The notes below the pieces were generated by a model that did no database searches, had not been told where the DNA came from, and saw only the letters and a list, made by a program, of their open reading frames with translations. Of a DNA stretch of 64,000 nt, positions 18,257 to 26,950 are shown piece by piece (position 1 is the stretch's first letter; each line of letters opens with the position of its first letter). Origin of the DNA: Lentisphaerae bacterium WC36 (lineage in GTDB: Bacteria > Verrucomicrobiota > Lentisphaeria > Victivallales > SZUA-371); NCBI GenBank assembly GCA_020683205.1, contig CP085689.1:3342230-3406229 (forward strand), read 5' to 3'. The translations under genes and the position numbers were made by a program.

Positions 18257-18304
18257 TAACAGATTACAATTAGAAAAAAATTAAGATAAGGAATTTTTTA
18301 TATT

Positions 18305-19057
18305 ATGGCTGGACACAGTAAATGGGCTAATATTAAACATAAAAAAGCCGCGACAGATAAAAAGAAAGGTAAAATTTTCTCTCGCTTCGCTAAAGAAATT
18401 ATGGTAGCAGCTAAAGAGGGCGGTGGTGACATCGATATGAATCCTAAATTAAGAACTGCTGTTGCTGCCGCAAAGGCGCAAAATATGCCTAATGATAATA
18501 TTGATCGTGCAATTAAAAAAGGTACAGGAGAACTTGGAGATGTAGTTTTCGAAGAAATAATGTACGAGGCATATGGTCCAGAAGGCGTGGCAATGTTAAT
18601 TGAGTGTCTAACCGACAATCGTAATCGTTCAGCAAGTGATGTGCGTGCTACTTTAACTCGTGGAAATGGTAGTCTAGCAGGGAGTGGCGCTGTGGCATGG
18701 ATGTTTAAACGTATGTCTCATTTTATCGTAACAGGTGATAATGCTGATGAAGATATCTTAATGGATGTTGTTTTAGATGCAGGAGCTGAAGATATTGAAG
18801 TAGAAGATGGTATCGCTGAAATTTGGGGTCCAGCAAGCTGTTTTGAAGATTGCATGAAGGCATTTGAAGATGCTAAAATTGCAACTGATACGGCTGAAAT
18901 TATTTTTAAAGCAGAAAATGACACTGAATTAAAAGATGCAAGTGTTGCAAATAAAATTTTAGCTTTAGTTGATAAGCTTGAAGATTTAGACGACGTTCAA
19001 GCTGTTCATGCAAATTATGTAATTGATGATTCAATTGCTGACCAAATTGATGGTTAA
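18305..19057 (+). CDS. YebC/TACO1-family translation/transcription factor
   Basis: 250 residues, a full-length YebC/PmpR protein. It starts with the hallmark MAGHSKWANIKHKKAATDKK and has the internal motifs NPKLRTAVAAAKAQNMPNDN, YEAYGPEG, LTDNRNRSASDVR and GSGAVAWMF. Family members help ribosomes through proline-rich stretches and some act as transcriptional regulators; which applies here is unknown. It precedes ruvC, a neighbourhood seen in many bacteria (yebC-ruvC-ruvA-ruvB), although ruvA and ruvB do not follow here. AAGGAA lies upstream of the ATG. Confidence 0.95.
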   Translation: MAGHSKWANIKHKKAATDKKKGKIFSRFAKEIMVAAKEGGGDIDMNPKLRTAVAAAKAQNMPNDNIDRAIKKGTGELGDVVFEEIMYEAYGPEGVAMLIECLTDNRNRSASDVRATLTRGNGSLAGSGAVAWMFKRMSHFIVTGDNADEDILMDVVLDAGAEDIEVEDGIAEIWGPASCFEDCMKAFEDAKIATDTAEIIFKAENDTELKDASVANKILALVDKLEDLDDVQAVHANYVIDDSIADQIDG

Positions 19058-19080
19058 TTTGAATTAACTTTATGATTATA

Positions 19081-19115
19081 AAAAGCATTCAGTAGCAACA
19101 CTGAATGCTTTTTTT
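19081..19115 (+). terminator. Terminator between yebC and ruvC
   Basis: A perfect 13-base-pair stem (19081-19093 with 19100-19112) has a six-base loop and a seven-base T run. It ends only about a dozen bases before the ruvC start, so it acts as a terminator for yebC and perhaps an attenuator for ruvC. Confidence 0.88.
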
Positions 19116-19127
19116 CTAGAGGATAAG

Positions 19128-19637
19128 ATGATTATTTTAGGAATTGACCCAGCTATTCGTTGCACTGGATATAGTGTGATTGAAGTGAAAAATGTTAGCA
19201 GTATTAGGATACTCGACTGTGGTGTCATTAAAAATAAACCTAAAGATTTACATTCAGAATGTTTGCGTCGCTTGAGTGGTGGAATAAATGAATTAGTTCA
19301 CCACTTTTCTCCAGACTACGCTTCATTAGAGGAGGCGTTCTACGGTAAAAATATTAAAACTTCAATGGTTTTGAGTTTAGCTCGAGGTGCAATTATTGCC
19401 AGATTAGCTGAGCATGGCGTTAGTTGTTACCAATATTCTCCTAAGACAGCCAAAAAATCTATCACAGGGTCTGGGCGTGGTAGTAAAGAACAGATAGCTA
19501 CATTAATTGCTAGTATTTATAACTTAAACATCAACGATGTTCCACTTGATGCAACTGATGCTATTGCACTTGGGATATGTCATGCAAATTTCTATTTTAG
19601 TTTGGGCCCTGAAAATTTAACTGAGTATCTAATTTAG
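19128..19637 (+). CDS. ruvC: Holliday junction resolvase RuvC
   Basis: 169 residues. Structure-selective endonuclease that cuts Holliday junctions with RuvAB. Residues fit the four-acid active site: D7 in GIDPAIRCTGYS, E68 in LEEAFYGKN, and D141/D144 in DATDAIALGICH. Length is typical. The ribosome site GAGG lies 8 bases before the ATG, directly after a strong terminator, so expression probably relies on read-through. Neither ruvA nor ruvB is adjacent; the next gene is unrelated. Confidence 0.94.
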   Translation: MIILGIDPAIRCTGYSVIEVKNVSSIRILDCGVIKNKPKDLHSECLRRLSGGINELVHHFSPDYASLEEAFYGKNIKTSMVLSLARGAIIARLAEHGVSCYQYSPKTAKKSITGSGRGSKEQIATLIASIYNLNINDVPLDATDAIALGICHANFYFSLGPENLTEYLI

Positions 19638-19658
19638 AAAGTTTGTTTTATTAAATCT

Positions 19659-19686
19659 TTGACATTTTTTTGTTTTCAACTATATT
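19659..19686 (+). promoter_or_regulatory. Promoter of the HzsA-related gene
   Basis: TTGACA (19659-19664), a 16-base spacer and TATATT (19681-19686) lie about 60 bases upstream of the start codon. Confidence 0.7.
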
Positions 19687-19747
19687 TTTATAAAAACAAG
19701 AAGAGAAATAGTAAAAAGAAAACAAAAGTAGTAGAAAGGGAAAGATA

Positions 19748-22339
19748 ATGAAAAGAGAGATTGCTTCAAAATACGTTAATGCAGTTTTTTTAATGCTAAC
19801 AGCATTAGCAACTAATGTAAAAGCTAATAGCGAAAATCGCAAATTAATCGCAGAAATTCATAAAATAAGAGCAGAATTTCAAGAAGATAATCAAGTAAAG
19901 TTTAATAAAGCTGTTATTTTTAAAAGACTTTGTAAGGTTTCAAAAAACGCCCCTGTTTTAAGTGATTGGTTATTGCAAGATTTAGCCACAAATTTCCACC
20001 TTTTATTTAGTCACGAGAAAACAGAGAATTTGAAAGCTGAAAAACAATTATTAACCCGAATTGCGCAAACAATATCAAAAAATAATAGTAAGTCGCAAAC
20101 GCAAACGATTGCTGATAACTCTGAGAATCGTTTAAAAATGTATTTTGAGCTTTGTGAAGAGCGTCGTCAACAACGATTAGCTTCTTTATATCAAAAGTCC
20201 TCTGAAATTTTATATATTTTGCGTCGTCCAGTTGAACCATCTTTTTATGCTTATACCGAAGGGCAAAGCGATGCGCAAAGTGAACGGCACTTTAAACCAA
20301 ATTCAAGTTTTAGAAAAATTTCCTTTTCCAGTGATAAAATATATGGGGTTGATAGTGAAATTTTAACTGATAAACATGGAGCGATTCGAGATATTGATGT
20401 TAGTTATGATGGGCAAAAAGCACTATTTGCGTGGAAAAAAAGTAATCGTAAAGACGACTTTAGTATTTATGAAATTGATTTTTCTAACAACAATAAAATC
20501 ACTCAGTTAACAGGTTTAGGGGCTGATAAAATTGGTGTAGCTGATTATGAAGCGCGTTACTTACCAAATGGTAAAATTATTTTTGCTTCAAGTCGTTGTG
20601 TGCAAACCGTTGATTGTTGGAAAGTAGAAGTTAGTAATTTATATACCGCAGATGCCGATGGTAAAAATATTATTCGTCTAGGCTATGATCAAGTGCATAC
20701 CAATTATCCGACTGTCACAAATGAAGGAACGGTAATCTATACTCGTTGGGACTATAATGACCGTGGTCAATTATTCCCTCAACCGTTGTTTCAAATGAAT
20801 CCAGATGGCACAAATCAAACTGAATTTTATGGAAATAATAGTTATTTCCCTACGGTAATTGCCCACGCGAGAATGTTACCAAATTCACATAAAGTTTTGG
20901 CAGTGTTACATGGGCATCATACTTGGCAGGCAGGTAAGATTGCAATTATCGACCGTGAGAAGGGAACTCAGGACGCAAGCGGTGTGGACTTTGTTTCGCC
21001 AATTCGTAAAGCAAAAGCAGTACGTGTTGATCGTTATGGGCAAGATGCTGATTTATTCCGTCACCCATTTCCAATTACAAATAATGAATTTATTACAGCA
21101 TATTCGCCATTGTCTTCACAAGAAGTTGGAGGTCGAGGTCGAATTCGTTTTGGTCTTTATTATTTTGATTTTGATGGCAACCGTGAACTTTTAGTCCCTT
21201 CAACAGAAGAGTTGTCGGTAAATACTCCTGTGCCATTTGTTGCGCGTAAAAAAGAACCATTAAAACCTTCAAATGTTGATTACGCAAATCAAACAGGGGT
21301 TTATTATCTTCACGATGTATATTATGGACCTGGTTTGAAAGGAGTTAAGCGTGGAACCATTAAAAAATTGCGTGTGGTTGAAATAGAATATCGTGCGGCA
21401 TACGTTGGTCATAACTCAAATGCAGGAGAGGCCGGTAGTGCGTTAGTAAGTACACCAGTTGCGACTGGAAATGGTACATGGGACCCGAAAATCATTTTAG
21501 GAGAAACTCCTGTTTATAGTGATGGATCAGCTATGTTTAAAGTTCCAGCAAATACACCAGTATATTTTCAATGTATTGATGAAAATGGTAATGTTGCTGC
21601 AACAATGCGTAGTTGGTCAACTTTAATGCCAAACGAATATTTTAGTTGTATTGGTTGTCACGAAAATAAAAACCAAGCTCCACCAATGCGAGGGGTTTCA
21701 TTGGCAATGAAAGCAGGAGCTAAGGATTTAACATCATTTTATAATGTCAAGGGTGGTTTTAGTTTCAACAAATATATTCAACCAATCCTTGATAAAAGTT
21801 GTATTAGTTGTCACAATGGTGTTAAAAAGAACAAAAAAGGCAAGTTGTTGATGGATTTAACAAATAAAATTGTTAAAGACAAAACTTCTAAAAGAAATTG
21901 GACTGTAGCATATATGAATTTAACTGAAAGTTACCTTCGTCATGGTAATTACTTTAGTAAAGGTAATGGTAAATTGGTAAATTGGATTACTACTCAGTCA
22001 AGACCTAGCATGTTGCCGCCTTATTTTGCAGGTTCTGCTAAATCAAATTTAATAAAGTTAATAAAGTGTGGTCATGGTAGACCTGACTTAAATGAAGCTG
22101 AAATAAATATCATTAGTGCATGGATTGATCTTGGTGTGCCTTTTAGTGGTGATTATGTTGAAGGTAATGATTGGAGTGATTCTGAACTAAGAAAATATAT
22201 CAAATTTCAACGCAAACGTGAAAAGTTTTTACAAGAAAACGTTGAAAATATGGAAAAGGAGTATAGTAAAAATCATGGCGGTGCTAAATTAGAATTACCT
22301 TCAATTAAACCACGCTATATGCAGTATTTAAGAAAATAA
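19748..22339 (+). CDS. HzsA-related secreted di-haem protein with PD40-type repeats
   Basis: 863 residues. A signal peptide (about 1-26) is followed by a helical charged region (30-160). Next is a TolB/PD40-like beta-propeller (about 195-500: DVSYDGQKALFAW, YLPNGKIIFASSR, NEGTVIYTRWDYNDRGQ). Then comes a domain resembling the middle domain of hydrazine synthase alpha (LGETPVYSDGSAMFKVPANT). Two c-type haem motifs are CIGCH (C634-H638) and CISCH (C685-H689). The C-terminus has a further cytochrome-like part (SAWIDLGVPFSGDY). Proteins of this type are frequent in Planctomycetota, Verrucomicrobiota and Lentisphaerota and their function is unknown; the name does not imply anammox. It is exported and probably works in periplasmic electron transfer or sugar oxidation. 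A propeller lipoprotein follows after 37 bases. Confidence 0.82.
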   Translation: MKREIASKYVNAVFLMLTALATNVKANSENRKLIAEIHKIRAEFQEDNQVKFNKAVIFKRLCKVSKNAPVLSDWLLQDLATNFHLLFSHEKTENLKAEKQLLTRIAQTISKNNSKSQTQTIADNSENRLKMYFELCEERRQQRLASLYQKSSEILYILRRPVEPSFYAYTEGQSDAQSERHFKPNSSFRKISFSSDKIYGVDSEILTDKHGAIRDIDVSYDGQKALFAWKKSNRKDDFSIYEIDFSNNNKITQLTGLGADKIGVADYEARYLPNGKIIFASSRCVQTVDCWKVEVSNLYTADADGKNIIRLGYDQVHTNYPTVTNEGTVIYTRWDYNDRGQLFPQPLFQMNPDGTNQTEFYGNNSYFPTVIAHARMLPNSHKVLAVLHGHHTWQAGKIAIIDREKGTQDASGVDFVSPIRKAKAVRVDRYGQDADLFRHPFPITNNEFITAYSPLSSQEVGGRGRIRFGLYYFDFDGNRELLVPSTEELSVNTPVPFVARKKEPLKPSNVDYANQTGVYYLHDVYYGPGLKGVKRGTIKKLRVVEIEYRAAYVGHNSNAGEAGSALVSTPVATGNGTWDPKIILGETPVYSDGSAMFKVPANTPVYFQCIDENGNVAATMRSWSTLMPNEYFSCIGCHENKNQAPPMRGVSLAMKAGAKDLTSFYNVKGGFSFNKYIQPILDKSCISCHNGVKKNKKGKLLMDLTNKIVKDKTSKRNWTVAYMNLTESYLRHGNYFSKGNGKLVNWITTQSRPSMLPPYFAGSAKSNLIKLIKCGHGRPDLNEAEINIISAWIDLGVPFSGDYVEGNDWSDSELRKYIKFQRKREKFLQENVENMEKEYSKNHGGAKLELPSIKPRYMQYLRK

Positions 22340-22376
22340 TTTTTTATAGATTTGTATAAAAATAAAGGAAAGCATC

Positions 22377-23474
22377 ATGAAAAAGAGTTTAATCACATTA
22401 GGCCTTTTAGTAAGTTCAGCACTATTTTTTAGTTCATGTGTTACTGAAGAACCATATTATAGAAATTGTGGATGTAAAAATATAGAGGCAGTTAAATTAA
22501 AAAGAACTAAATTATATGTTAGTTTACCTGATTATGCGCCAACTCCTGATGCTTTTGCAGTTGCTCCTAATGGTGATATTATTTTATCTTGTCCCAATTT
22601 TGCCGATACTTCTAAGACGGGGTGTTTGTTACGTATTACCAAGGATAAAAAGATAATTAAAATTGCCAATGCACCAGTTTTAGAATCCACGCAAAAGGCA
22701 TATTTTATGGGTTTAGCTTTTGACGATGATGGATATTTATATGTTTGTGATAATCAAGGCTGGACAGGTACAAAAGAAGGCCAAAACAAAGGGAGATTAT
22801 TGCGCTTAAAGCTAAAAGATAATAAAATTATTTCAACAGACGTTATTGCTTATGGAATGTGTCATCCAAATGGAGTACGCTTTTATAATGGTTATTTATA
22901 CGTAACACAAAGTATGTTACCAGAATTTAAGACAAAAAAGCTTAGTAGTGGCGTTTATAAATTTAAAACGACAGATCGAAATATTAGGGTGAAAAATCGA
23001 TCAACGGATGAAAATTTAATTTTTACAGCTCAAACTCAAAATGAAAAATGTCAATATGGTTTGGATGGACTTGTCATCAATAATGCTGGAAATTTGTTTG
23101 TTGGTGACTTTGGAGATGGAACTATTTATAGGTTAATTCTAAACGATCGGGGAGATTTGGTAATTAGCACTATTTATACAAAATGCCCTAATAATGTGGG
23201 AATTGATGGTATTGATATTGATGCAGTTGGAAATCTTTATATTGCAGGATTTTCACGCAACAGTATTTTGAAAGTTACTCCAAGTAGAGAGGTGCAGATT
23301 ATTGCTCAATATCCTGATAATGACGGTTCAAAAGGTCAAATAGATCAATGTGCTGACGTTATTGTTTATGGGGACAAATTATTAATTTCAAACTTTGACT
23401 GCGTAACAGACTCAGGTAAGACTAACCGAAAGCACGATAAACCATATACAGTTTCATACCTTAAATTAGATTAA
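22377..23474 (+). CDS. SMP-30/gluconolactonase-like beta-propeller lipoprotein
   Basis: 365 residues. The lipoprotein signal ends with FSSC (lipobox, cysteine about residue 21). The rest forms repeated blades like SMP-30/NHL proteins: PDAFAVAPNGDIILSCPN, GLAFDDDGYLYVCDNQG, CHPNGVRFYNGYLYV, GLDGLVINNAGNLFVGDFGD and GIDIDAVGNLYIAGFSRN. Family members are lactonases or metal-dependent hydrolases, and many are only scaffolds. It shares a transcript with the HzsA-related di-haem protein (37-base gap, AAGGAAAG ribosome site), so the two may act together on the same extracytoplasmic substrate. The substrate is unknown. Confidence 0.8.
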   Translation: MKKSLITLGLLVSSALFFSSCVTEEPYYRNCGCKNIEAVKLKRTKLYVSLPDYAPTPDAFAVAPNGDIILSCPNFADTSKTGCLLRITKDKKIIKIANAPVLESTQKAYFMGLAFDDDGYLYVCDNQGWTGTKEGQNKGRLLRLKLKDNKIISTDVIAYGMCHPNGVRFYNGYLYVTQSMLPEFKTKKLSSGVYKFKTTDRNIRVKNRSTDENLIFTAQTQNEKCQYGLDGLVINNAGNLFVGDFGDGTIYRLILNDRGDLVISTIYTKCPNNVGIDGIDIDAVGNLYIAGFSRNSILKVTPSREVQIIAQYPDNDGSKGQIDQCADVIVYGDKLLISNFDCVTDSGKTNRKHDKPYTVSYLKLD

Positions 23475-23503
23475 ATTGTGATTTTATATTAGTAAAATAT
23501 TGT

Positions 23504-23531
23504 TTTACAGTTATTGTAAACGTACTATATT
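23504..23531 (+). promoter_or_regulatory. Likely promoter with overlapping inverted repeat
   Basis: TTTACA (23504-23509), a 16-base spacer and TATATT (23526-23531). The -35 box is the left arm of a 6-base inverted repeat (TTTACA/TGTAAA), which might be an operator. Confidence 0.5.
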
Positions 23532-23582
23532 TTTTTTATTTTATAGAAATCAAATTTAAAAATTAGATTGAAGGAGAAACCA

Positions 23583-24497
23583 ATGAAAAAATTATTTGGG
23601 AAAATAATTAAGGGAATTTTAACTGTATTATTTACGCTATCACTACTTTTACTGTTTTTTTTCATTGCAAGTTATTATAAAATTTTTAGCGTTGGCTTTG
23701 ATAACTTAAATGATAGGGCATGTGCATTGTTTGGAGGTATTATTTTTATTCAGTTTTTTGGGACTGCTCTTTATTTAATGAATAGTAAAAAATATAGTAA
23801 GATTTTAATGCTCATTAGTTCTGTTTGTGTGATTAGTAGTTTGTTTTTTATTTATAAAGTTGAAAAAAATAAAAAAAATTATTTGAATCAATACACTACT
23901 ATTGAAAAGTATATCGCTGTTTTTGAGGGTAAAACAAAAAAAACTTCGTTCAATGTTGAAATGAATTCAACTGATTTAAGTGAAAAAATTATTGATAACT
24001 TTGCTATTGTTAATTTTAACTTTAAGCTAAATTGCCATGCAAACTCATGTTTATCAGAAGAAGACATTACAAAAATAAAAGAAAGTATTAAGGATGGAAA
24101 AGAAATAGTTCTTGACTTAGATACGCCAAGATATCCTTTAACAACTTTGAATCTACAATTAATCAGAAAGCGTGATAAGAAAATTATTGATAATCAGTTT
24201 TTTATTTTTGGTGGAGATATCAGAAGATCATTAAAAGATATTTCTTTTGAGAATATTGGCTATCAGATCGATCAAAGTGAGAATTATCAACTTAAATTAA
24301 AACTAAGCAATCCTAATGGGGATTTGAAAAACACTTTAACAATAAGTGGTTGTTATGAAGATTATTTATATGACTCACAGAATCTCATTTTATGTTTTGC
24401 ATTGAATTTAATTCTTATTTCTATGCTTCTGCATTATAAAAAAACAACTGTAAACTATAAAAATATACCAAATAATGGCAATAACATTGCAAAATAA
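23583..24497 (+). CDS. Unknown membrane-anchored protein
   Basis: 304 residues; not recognised. The ATG at 23583 follows AAGGAG directly; a longer frame from a TTG at 23568 would place the ribosome site inside the gene, so it was rejected. Three hydrophobic segments lie at the N-terminus (about 12-32, 44-62, 70-86). A soluble, mainly beta-rich extracytoplasmic domain of about 180 residues follows (FNVEMNSTDLSEKIIDNFAI, EIVLDLDTPRYPLTTLNLQL) and a last membrane segment lies near 270-288. It probably sits in the inner membrane with the central domain outside. A strong terminator follows. Confidence 0.65.
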   Translation: MKKLFGKIIKGILTVLFTLSLLLLFFFIASYYKIFSVGFDNLNDRACALFGGIIFIQFFGTALYLMNSKKYSKILMLISSVCVISSLFFIYKVEKNKKNYLNQYTTIEKYIAVFEGKTKKTSFNVEMNSTDLSEKIIDNFAIVNFNFKLNCHANSCLSEEDITKIKESIKDGKEIVLDLDTPRYPLTTLNLQLIRKRDKKIIDNQFFIFGGDIRRSLKDISFENIGYQIDQSENYQLKLKLSNPNGDLKNTLTISGCYEDYLYDSQNLILCFALNLILISMLLHYKKTTVNYKNIPNNGNNIAK

Positions 24498-24560
24498 ATG
24501 CATATTTATAGTTTTATATCAAAAAAAATTAACTGTAATTATTTTTAGTAATATTATACT

Positions 24561-24610
24561 AAAATATCGCAAAAATGCTCTAAAATATGGATTTTTTTGC
24601 GATATTTTTT
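24561..24610 (+). terminator. Strong terminator
   Basis: A perfect 15-base-pair stem (24561-24575 with 24594-24608), an 18-base loop and a T-rich end. Confidence 0.85.
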
Positions 24611-24689
24611 AGGTAAAAATTAGCTTTATTTTTTTTATACTATTATAAAAAAGATAGATATTTTTTTATCTTTTTTTTCACCCTTACTA

Positions 24690-24718
24690 TTGTTTTTTCA
24701 TTCATCCTTTACTATAAT
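24690..24718 (+). promoter_or_regulatory. Promoter of the prepilin-like gene
   Basis: TTGTTT (24690-24695), a 17-base spacer and a perfect TATAAT (24713-24718), about 70 bases before the start codon. Confidence 0.65.
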
Positions 24719-24786
24719 TCTTGGCATAGAGACTTTGATAATCTCTAACTAAAAAAAAAGACAGTTTAAATAAAAGGTTGTGAAAA

Positions 24787-25719
24787 ATGATGAAAATTAA
24801 AAAATTTACTTTGATAGAATTGCTAGTAGTAGTAGCAATTATCGCAATTTTAGCTGGAATGTTAATGCCTGCATTATCTGCGGCTCGTGAAAAAGCACGT
24901 ACAACAGACTGCTTAAGCAAGAAAAAACAATGTGGTACTTATCTTGCAATGGAGCAAAGTGACTTAAACGGTAGAATTTTACATGCTGCTGCTGGAGGTA
25001 GCTCTAGTTCTGCTACATTAGACTGGGTTTTAGCTCTTGCAAATGGTCCAATGTTGAGTCATGCTACTCACTATGTACCAGGTCACACTGGTTTTGACCA
25101 AGGAATCCATGATAGCGCATTAAAAGGTTTAGGTTACATTACTGTTTATGGTAACCATAAACAAGCTGAGATTTTCCGTTGTTTAAAATCTCCTTACTTT
25201 GCTTCTCATACTCGTGGTTCTGGCGTTTATACTGAGTTTGAAGGTAAAAACCGTTACAACTCTGCTAATAGTTGGTATTCATTTGCAATGCCTGTAGGTG
25301 ATGGTTTAAGTGGTGGTAACTATAACTTTGGTTTACAAGGTGGTTGGAATTCAAATTACCCAAATAGTGTACAATCTTCTTCAACATTATACACTGAAAA
25401 ATACCCTGAAGCAGCTTCAACGGTATTATTAACAGAAGGTGCAAACCAAAGCAGATCATACCAACGTCCTTATAATACATTAAAACCAGGTACTTCTTCA
25501 TCTGTTGGTGGCGGAAATAACTCAATTATTGATTTAATTCATAATGGTAAAGCTACAACATTATTCAGTGATTTACACGCAGAAACTACTGATAAAAATG
25601 GTTTAAAAAGCATTTGGTATAAAAAGAATAATCTAGGACATACTGATGCTAAAGAAGGTATGCGCTTTGAAGAGTACTATAATGCTCAACAAAATGCTGC
25701 AGCTCCTATTTCTTTATAA
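24787..25719 (+). CDS. Prepilin-type (type II pseudopilin-like) secreted protein, H-X9-D family
   Basis: 310 residues. It has a short basic leader MMKIKKF, then the prepilin peptidase site and hydrophobic helix [17 protein letters not shown] with the required Glu at +5, followed by [14 protein letters not shown]. The globular part is rich in Gly, Ser, Tyr and Asn. Near the end, [15 protein letters not shown] gives the spacing H-X9-D of the large 'prepilin N-terminal, H-X9-DG' family, but with Leu in place of the Gly. These proteins occur in dozens to hundreds of copies in Lentisphaerota and Planctomycetota and are thought to be exported by a type II-like apparatus; their functions are unknown. 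The codon choice is more regular than in neighbours (many GGT, GCT, TTA), suggesting high expression. Confidence 0.88.
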   Translation: MMKIKKFTLIELLVVVAIIAILAGMLMPALSAAREKARTTDCLSKKKQCGTYLAMEQSDLNGRILHAAAGGSSSSATLDWVLALANGPMLSHATHYVPGHTGFDQGIHDSALKGLGYITVYGNHKQAEIFRCLKSPYFASHTRGSGVYTEFEGKNRYNSANSWYSFAMPVGDGLSGGNYNFGLQGGWNSNYPNSVQSSSTLYTEKYPEAASTVLLTEGANQSRSYQRPYNTLKPGTSSSVGGGNNSIIDLIHNGKATTLFSDLHAETTDKNGLKSIWYKKNNLGHTDAKEGMRFEEYYNAQQNAAAPISL

Positions 25720-25753
25720 TAAAATAAAAATTAATAAATAAAACTGTTTTTTT

Positions 25754-25892
25754 CTAAAGAGGATGAAAGTCCTCTTTAGATATTAAGTTCGCTACTATTG
25801 TGGTGAACTTTTGCTATTGCAAAATTTCCTATTTGCTTTGAAGAAGTGACTAGTCTGTAAATAAATCATTTTTTTGATGCAAATAGGTTTTT
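25754..25892 (+). ncRNA. Candidate structured RNA or 3' leader-terminator region
   Basis: A run of hairpins follows the prepilin-like gene. The first is a perfect 10-base-pair stem (25754-25763 with 25770-25779). The second is AAGTTC/GAACTT (25785-25810) and the third is TTGC/GCAA (25811-25822). The last is a 9-base-pair inverted repeat CCTATTTGC/GCAAATAGG (25828-25836 with 25879-25887) followed by TTTTT. It may simply be the operon's 3' end, or a small RNA made by processing. No coding frame is present. Confidence 0.35.
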
Positions 25893-25911
25893 GTTGGCTA
25901 TATTTTTTTGT

Positions 25912-25942
25912 CAAAAAAAAGCCCTCAATTAATTTGAAGGCT
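25912..25942 (-). terminator. Terminator of the S4-trmH-thioredoxin operon
   Basis: On the minus strand AGCCTTCAA pairs with TTGAGGGCT (one G-T pair) around a short loop, and eight T follow. Confidence 0.8.
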
Positions 25943-25970
25943 ATAATACTATAAAAATAAAAGTTATTTA

Positions 25971-26930
25971 TTATTTTGCAGTAATTTTTTTAAGAAAAAT
26001 ATCAATATTTTTGACTTCTTCTGCATTGAAATTTTTTACTACTTTACCATTTAAATCCAAAACTAATAAAGATGGTTTTGTGATATTATATTTTTCTGCA
26101 AGTTTAGCGTCATTTTTAATATTTAAACGAGTTAAGACCAAGTTCTTTTTTACATATTGTTTGAATTTATTTTTTGAGAAAATATTTTTTTCAAATTCTG
26201 GAGTCGCATGATCTTCTTTAATTGCTACATTGTTTGTTTTTTTGCTTTGATTAACGACAAATTCAACTAAGACTAAATTCTTATTTTCCTTTGCCATTTT
26301 AGTTGCAATTTCTAAATCTCTTTGCCAAAAAGCGTCATAAAAAGCATCAACTCCCGTGCTCAACTGGTCAATATAGCTATCAGTTGACTCAATCCCACCA
26401 GTATAACCATAAAGTTTTTTCTTTAAACTAGGTTCTAACATAATTCCAGTTGGCCAGCCGCTAACTTTAAAAATTTCTGATAAAGCCATATTTTGCTCTT
26501 TTAATTTATCTTCAATTTTTACGTCTCTTGGTAAATCTACAAGCATCAAGACTAAATTTTCTTTAGCATAGGCTTGAAATTTTTTAGTTGTAAAAACATC
26601 TTTAATTAAAACCATACATGCTGGACACCAATTAGAGCCAACAAATTCGATTAGTAGTGGTTTATTCTCTTTTCGAGAACGTGCAATAGCTTCATCAATA
26701 TTATCAGTGAAAACTTTGTCATTAACTAATTTAACTGCAATATTGTAAATAGCATCTTTATCAATATTTTGAAACCATAGCTGACTTTTTTGGCTATTAG
26801 CCTCTTCCATTGTAACAGCTCTTTTGCTGACGTTATCTTTTTTTTCATTTTTATTTTCGGCAAATAAATTTGTTGAAGATATGATTCCTAACCCCATTAA
26901 AGTGCTTAAAAATAAATGTTTATTTTTCAT
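25971..26930 (-). CDS. Exported protein with two thioredoxin-like domains
   Basis: 319 residues. A signal peptide (about 1-24, ending NLFA) is followed by a thioredoxin-fold domain (about 60-190) with the active-site motif WCPAC (C102, C105) in IEFVGSNWCPACMVL, and by VDLPRD and GWPTG (cis-Pro). A second thioredoxin-like domain (about 200-319: LVLVEFVVNQ, YVKKNLVLTRLNIKND, YNITKPSLLVLDLNGKVV) has no CxxC and is probably non-catalytic. It resembles periplasmic thiol-disulfide or DUF255-like proteins. It is the last gene of an operon with an S4 protein and TrmH (20-base gap, GAGG ribosome site). The redox partner is unknown. Confidence 0.8.
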   Translation of the reverse strand: MKNKHLFLSTLMGLGIISSTNLFAENKNEKKDNVSKRAVTMEEANSQKSQLWFQNIDKDAIYNIAVKLVNDKVFTDNIDEAIARSRKENKPLLIEFVGSNWCPACMVLIKDVFTTKKFQAYAKENLVLMLVDLPRDVKIEDKLKEQNMALSEIFKVSGWPTGIMLEPSLKKKLYGYTGGIESTDSYIDQLSTGVDAFYDAFWQRDLEIATKMAKENKNLVLVEFVVNQSKKTNNVAIKEDHATPEFEKNIFSKNKFKQYVKKNLVLTRLNIKNDAKLAEKYNITKPSLLVLDLNGKVVKNFNAEEVKNIDIFLKKITAK

Positions 26931-26950
26931 TTTTAGACCTCAAAAATTAA

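Noticed and set aside
19748-22339. Reading the HzsA-like domain as evidence of anammox
   Set aside because: The domain is common in unrelated Planctomycetota and Lentisphaerota proteins; no other hydrazine synthase subunit or anammox gene is present.
23568-23582. A TTG start for the membrane protein at 23568
   Set aside because: It would place the AAGGAG ribosome site inside the coding region; the ATG at 23583 is correctly spaced from that site.
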